This document shows, piece by piece, positions 13,464 through 16,544 of a stretch of 16,544 bases of DNA. The stretch is from positions 1 to 16,544 of the forward strand of contig SFNW01000030.1 of assembly GCA_004554105.1 (NCBI GenBank). Reading direction: 5' to 3'. How positions within the stretch are numbered: position 1 is the first letter of the stretch; each line of letters starts with the position of its first letter. A model generated the notes under the pieces. The model saw only the letters and a list, made by a program, of their open reading frames with translations. It did no database searches and was not told the origin of the DNA. The DNA comes from Clostridiales bacterium. GTDB lineage: Bacteria; Bacillota; Clostridia; Oscillospirales; CAG-272. Position numbers and translations under genes: made by a program.

Positions 13464-14657
13464 ATGGGACAGCTTAAAGTCAATCAGAATCTCGTCAATG
13501 CCGAGAATGCAAAAACGCTGGTTGAGATTTGCCCGTTCGGCGCAATCAGCTACGACGGCAAGAAGCTCGATGTCAGCTCGGCGTGCAAGATGTGCAAGAT
13601 GTGCATCAAAAAAGGTCCCGCCGGCGTCATGGAATTTGTCGAGGAGGAAACAAAGAGCATCGACAAATCGCTCTGGCGCGGCATCTGCGTCTACGTCGAC
13701 CACGACGGCGAGAGCATTCACCGCGTTACATACGAACTGATCGGCAAGGCGAAGGAGCTCGCCGCCGTGACGCATCACCCGGTTTACGCACTCATGCTCG
13801 GCAAGGGCGTCGAGGCAGCCGCGCACAAGCTGCTGCACTACGGCGTGGACAAAATCTTCGTCTACGACGACGACGCGCTCGAAAACTTCCGCATCGAACC
13901 GTACACTGCGGCATTCTGCGATTTCATCGAAAAAATCAAGCCCTCGAGCATTCTCGTCGGCGCGACCAACCTCGGCAGACAGCTTGCGCCCCGCGTTGCG
14001 GCACGCTGCCGCGCGGGTCTCACCGCCGACTGCACCGTGCTTGAGATGAAGGAGAACACCGACCTCGTTCAGATTCGTCCCGCCTTCGGCGGCAACATCA
14101 TGGCGCAGATCGTCTCCCCGAACAGCCGCCCGCAGTTCTGCACCGTACGCTACAAGGTTTTCGCCGAGCCGAAGCCGAACGAAAACGAGAGCGGCGAAAT
14201 CGTCAGAATGCAGATTGCCCCCGATGCGCTCGCGAGCGTCATCGAGGTACTTTCCAAGACCGAAAAGCCGAAGGACGTCGACATTTCCGAGGCGGACATC
14301 ATCGTCGCCGTCGGACGCGGCGCGAAGAGCGAGGCAAACCGCGCGATGGCGAAGGAGCTTGCCGATGCGCTCGGCGGCGTGGTCGCCTGCACGCGCCCGC
14401 TTGTCGAGGAAAACATCTTCGACGCCAAGCATCAAATCGGTCTGTCGGGCAGAACGGTCAAGCCGAAGCTGATTCTCTGCCTCGGCATTTCGGGCGCGGT
14501 ACAGTTTGCGGCGGGCATGAAGTCCTCCGACTGCATCGTCGCCATCAACACGGACAAAAATGCGCCGATTTTCGACGTGGCGCACTACGGCATCATCGGC
14601 GACCTCAATGAGATTGTCCCGCTGCTGCTTGAAAAAATCAAGGCAAAGGAGGCGTAA
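13464..14657 (+). CDS. etfA: Electron transfer flavoprotein alpha with N-terminal 4Fe-4S domain (LctC-like)
   Basis: EtfA of 397 aa, longer than the usual 310–330 because of an N-terminal ferredoxin-like part. Cluster cysteines are C23 (in ICPFG) and C41, C44, C47 (CKMCKMC), enough for one [4Fe-4S] cluster that may accept electrons from ferredoxin. An ETF-alpha domain follows, and the C-terminal FAD-binding domain shows VGRGAKSEAN (about 282), GLSGRTVKPKL (about 326) and GISGAVQFAAGM (about 341). TAGGAGGGC precedes the start. The Fe-S extension is what separates LctC-like subunits from ordinary EtfA and supports the confurcating reading. Confidence 0.95.
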   Translation: MGQLKVNQNLVNAENAKTLVEICPFGAISYDGKKLDVSSACKMCKMCIKKGPAGVMEFVEEETKSIDKSLWRGICVYVDHDGESIHRVTYELIGKAKELAAVTHHPVYALMLGKGVEAAAHKLLHYGVDKIFVYDDDALENFRIEPYTAAFCDFIEKIKPSSILVGATNLGRQLAPRVAARCRAGLTADCTVLEMKENTDLVQIRPAFGGNIMAQIVSPNSRPQFCTVRYKVFAEPKPNENESGEIVRMQIAPDALASVIEVLSKTEKPKDVDISEADIIVAVGRGAKSEANRAMAKELADALGGVVACTRPLVEENIFDAKHQIGLSGRTVKPKLILCLGISGAVQFAAGMKSSDCIVAINTDKNAPIFDVAHYGIIGDLNEIVPLLLEKIKAKEA

Positions 14658-14660
14658 GCA

Positions 14661-16058
14661 ATGTATAAGAAATTCACTTCCGCCGACGCGGACGCACTTC
14701 GCGCGGTCGTCGGCGCAGACCGTCTCTTTGTCGGCGGCGAAATCAGCGAGGACTACAGCCACGACGAGCTGGGCGGTGTCAGCCGTATGCCCGACGCGCT
14801 CGTCTTTGTCCTCTCGACCGAAGAGGTCGCGGCGATCATGAAATACGCCTACCGTGAGAACATTCCGGTCACCGTCCGCGGCAGCGGCACGGGTCTGGTC
14901 GGCTCTGCCGTGCCGGTCGAGGGCGGTATCCTCATGGTCACCTCGCAGATGAATAAGATTCTCGAGCTTGACGAGGACAACCTTACGGTCACGGTCCAGC
15001 CCGGCGTGCTGCTCATGGAGCTTGCCGCCTACGTCGAGGAGCGCGACTTCTTCTATCCGCCCGACCCCGGCGAAAAGTCGGCGACCATCGGCGGCAACAT
15101 TTCGACCAACGCGGGCGGTATGCGTGCCGTCAAATACGGCGTCACCCGCGATTATGTCCGTGCGCTGACCGCTGTTCTCCCGAACGGCGAGGTCGTCGAG
15201 CTCGGCTCGAAGGTCGTCAAGAACAGCTCGGGCTATTCGATGAAAGACCTGCTCATCGGCTCGGAGGGCACGCTTGCAATCATCACCGAAGCGGTGCTGA
15301 AGCTGCTCCCGCTGCCGAAAGCATCGGTCAGCCTGCTCGTGCCGTTCAAGGACATGAAGAGCGCGATTGAGTCTGTGCCGAAAATCATTCGCTCCAAGGT
15401 CATTCCGACCGCAATCGAATATATGTCGCGCGACACGATTCTCTTCTCCGAGAGTTATCTCGGCAAGAAGTTCCCCGACACCAAGAACGACGCCTATATC
15501 CTGCTGACCTTCGACGGCAACACCGACGAGCAGGTCGAGCGCGATATGCGCACGGTCGCCGACCTCTGTCTCGACGAGCTGGGCGCACTTGACGCCTACA
15601 TCGTCGACACCGAGGAGCGCAAGAAGTCGGTCTGGAACGCGCGCGGCGCATTTTTGGAGGCGATCAAGGCGTCGACCACCGAAATGGACGAGTGCGACGT
15701 CGTTGTCCCGCGCAGCAAGGTCGATGAGTTTATCAAGTTCACGCACCGCATCGCCGAGGACGAGAAGATTCGCATTCCGAGCTTCGGTCACGCGGGCGAC
15801 GGCAACCTGCACGTCTACATTTGCCGCGACGCACTGGACGAGAAGAGTTGGAAAGAAACGCTCGCACGCTGCTTTGACAGAATGTACGCAAAGGCCGAGG
15901 AGCTCGGCGGTCTCGTCTCGGGCGAGCACGGCATCGGCTACGCAAAGAAGGGTTATATGCAGCACCAGTACGGCGAAACGCAGATCGCCCTGATGCGCGG
16001 CATCAAGGCGGCGTTTGACGACAAGAACATTTTAAACCCCGGCAAGATTTGCTACTGA
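14661..16058 (+). CDS. FAD-linked 2-hydroxyacid (lactate-type) dehydrogenase, LctD/GlcD-like
   Basis: A 465-aa flavoenzyme, matching LctD size. The N-terminal PCMH-type FAD domain (FAD_binding_4) has VTVRGSGTGLVGSAVP (from residue 70) and IGGNISTNAGGMRAVKYG. The C-terminal FAD-oxidase domain has HAGDGNLHVY (from about 377) and SGEHGIG (about 420), ending LNPGKICY. D-lactate, glycolate and related dehydrogenases share this architecture, so the substrate is inferred from the etfBA context. AAGGAGG at 14645–14651 lies at the end of etfA; the gap is 3 bp. No lactate permease or racemase, as found with A. woodii lctBCD, follows within the window. Confidence 0.93.
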   Translation: MYKKFTSADADALRAVVGADRLFVGGEISEDYSHDELGGVSRMPDALVFVLSTEEVAAIMKYAYRENIPVTVRGSGTGLVGSAVPVEGGILMVTSQMNKILELDEDNLTVTVQPGVLLMELAAYVEERDFFYPPDPGEKSATIGGNISTNAGGMRAVKYGVTRDYVRALTAVLPNGEVVELGSKVVKNSSGYSMKDLLIGSEGTLAIITEAVLKLLPLPKASVSLLVPFKDMKSAIESVPKIIRSKVIPTAIEYMSRDTILFSESYLGKKFPDTKNDAYILLTFDGNTDEQVERDMRTVADLCLDELGALDAYIVDTEERKKSVWNARGAFLEAIKASTTEMDECDVVVPRSKVDEFIKFTHRIAEDEKIRIPSFGHAGDGNLHVYICRDALDEKSWKETLARCFDRMYAKAEELGGLVSGEHGIGYAKKGYMQHQYGETQIALMRGIKAAFDDKNILNPGKICY

Positions 16059-16060
16059 AC

Positions 16061-16096
16061 CGAAAAGAGAGCCGCCCGCGGGCGGCTCTCTTTTCG
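16061..16096. terminator. Terminator after etf–dehydrogenase operon
   Basis: CGAAAAGAGAGCCGCC (16061–16076) and its exact complement (16081–16096) flank a CGCG centre; T-run on the plus strand and A-run on the left make it bidirectional. Confidence 0.92.
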
Positions 16097-16124
16097 AGGG
16101 GAACGGTCGGGGCACCTCCGGTTA

Positions 16125-16544
16125 TCATTCGTCGGCATACAGCTCATCATAATACCATTGTGTCGGATTCTCGCAGATATACCTTGATATTTCCTCATAG
16201 TCTCTGCGATTACGAATGATATGCTCATAAAAGGAAGTCTGAAACAGTTTTTCAATCGGTTTTTCTTGTTTGCAAATCCTTGAAGTCAAAGATTTATACG
16301 CACATACTATATCTGTCAGCGTAGGGCGGGGGCTTGCTCCCGCCGTCTCGCTCTCTTCAAAGATAAAGATAATGTGTATATGATTGGGCATAATTACAAA
16401 TTGGTCCACCCGCACATCGGGATACCTATTTTCAAGCAACATTAACTGCTCGCTCGCAATTTTTCCGTAAGCGGTCAATTCCGTTTCGGCGGGAGCAAGC
16501 CCCCGCCCTACAACATGAGACAGTAGGCAACGCCGATTATGCGT
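16125..16544 (-). CDS. REP-associated tyrosine transposase (RAYT), 5' end outside window
   Basis: Y1-transposase-family (IS200/TnpA-like) protein, with 139 residues visible and the frame open to the window edge, so the N-terminus is missing. The HUH motif is MPNHIHIIF (H55, H57 of the visible part). The C-terminal stretch FQTSFYEHIIRNRRDYEEI then RYICENP is typical of RAYTs and holds the candidate catalytic tyrosine (Y116). Such enzymes are single-copy genes associated with REP sequences. Two copies of a 25-bp REP lie inside the frame: bases 16487–16511 encode VGRGLAPA (from V12), and bases 16321–16345 in the other orientation encode roughly TAGASPRPT (residues 67–75). The gene is more A/T-rich than the rest of the window. 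It ends TGATAA. Family assignment is strong; activity is unknown. Confidence 0.88.
   Translation of the reverse strand, partial: THNRRCLLSHVVGRGLAPAETELTAYGKIASEQLMLLENRYPDVRVDQFVIMPNHIHIIFIFEESETAGASPRPTLTDIVCAYKSLTSRICKQEKPIEKLFQTSFYEHIIRNRRDYEEISRYICENPTQWYYDELYADE
16321..16345 (+). repeat. REP-like element inside the RAYT gene, copy 1
   Basis: 25 bp beginning GTAGGGCGGGGGCTTG, identical to 3257–3281. Self-complementary GGCGGG/CCCGCC. It lies in frame within the transposase. Confidence 0.85.
16487..16511 (-). repeat. REP-like element inside the RAYT gene, copy 2 (inverted)
   Basis: Exact reverse complement of the 16321–16345 element, 141 bp away. It also lies in the open frame, encoding VGRGLAPA on the minus strand. 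Confidence 0.85.

Noticed and set aside
12474..15965. Open frame of 1163 codons on the minus strand opposite etfB, etfA and the dehydrogenase
   Set aside because: It mirrors three well-supported genes, has low-complexity Asp/Arg/Val-rich sequence without family motifs, and lacks a ribosome site. Strong GC codon bias on the real strand suppresses stops in the opposite frame.
16125..16478. RAYT as a complete 117-aa gene starting at TTG 16478
   Set aside because: The frame stays open to the window end and the added residues resemble normal upstream RAYT sequence, so it is a partial gene.

Overview
The window looks like chromosomal DNA from a high-GC, endospore-forming, anaerobic member of the Clostridia. 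A clear spoIVA marks a spore former. Ferritin with rubrerythrin, and an electron-bifurcating type EtfAB–dehydrogenase operon, point to anaerobic life. GC-rich repeats around a REP-associated transposase resemble those of Oscillospirales-like gut Firmicutes; that placement is an impression from gene content and style, not a measured phylogeny.

Layout. Bases 1–1271: ferritin and rubrerythrin, ending in a strong terminator. Bases 1300–2950: spoIVA with a sigma-E-like promoter and a terminator. Bases 2951–3450: a gene-free, repeat-rich stretch (imperfect long hairpin, three forward copies of a GGATTCTGC-centred repeat, REP-like modules, a 17-bp perfect hairpin). Minus strand 3451–6452: ung with its own consensus promoter inside the tail of the preceding gene, then, read leftward from its promoter, a tight operon DUF2975 membrane protein – Cro/CI regulator – DUF4173 membrane protein. 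Plus strand 6499–9268: a multi-pass membrane protein of unknown role, azlC–azlD (branched-chain amino acid exporter), and a RelE/HigB-type toxin with HTH antitoxin whose promoter holds a palindrome between –35 and –10. Minus strand 9368–12488: a four-gene operon with overlapping ends, Crp/Fnr-type regulator – lipoprotein binding protein – permease – short ATPase. Plus strand 12575–16096: etfB – etfA with N-terminal 4Fe-4S domain – FAD-linked dehydrogenase (lctBCD-like), with a perfect-stem terminator. Minus strand 16125–16544: a RAYT transposase gene running off the window.

How the parts fit. The lctBCD-like operon is the main metabolic unit: EtfAB and an FAD/2-hydroxyacid dehydrogenase would couple oxidation of a hydroxy acid such as lactate to NAD+ with help from reduced ferredoxin. 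The divergent Crp-like operon carries a near-perfect palindrome just downstream of its –10 box, suggesting autoregulation of an uptake system of unknown substrate. A Rex-like sequence lies between the two divergent operons.

The most unusual observation is in the RAYT. Two identical 25-bp REP-like sequences lie in opposite orientation inside its reading frame, both translated in frame and bracketing the HUH catalytic motif. A third identical copy lies about 13 kb away in the noncoding stretch.
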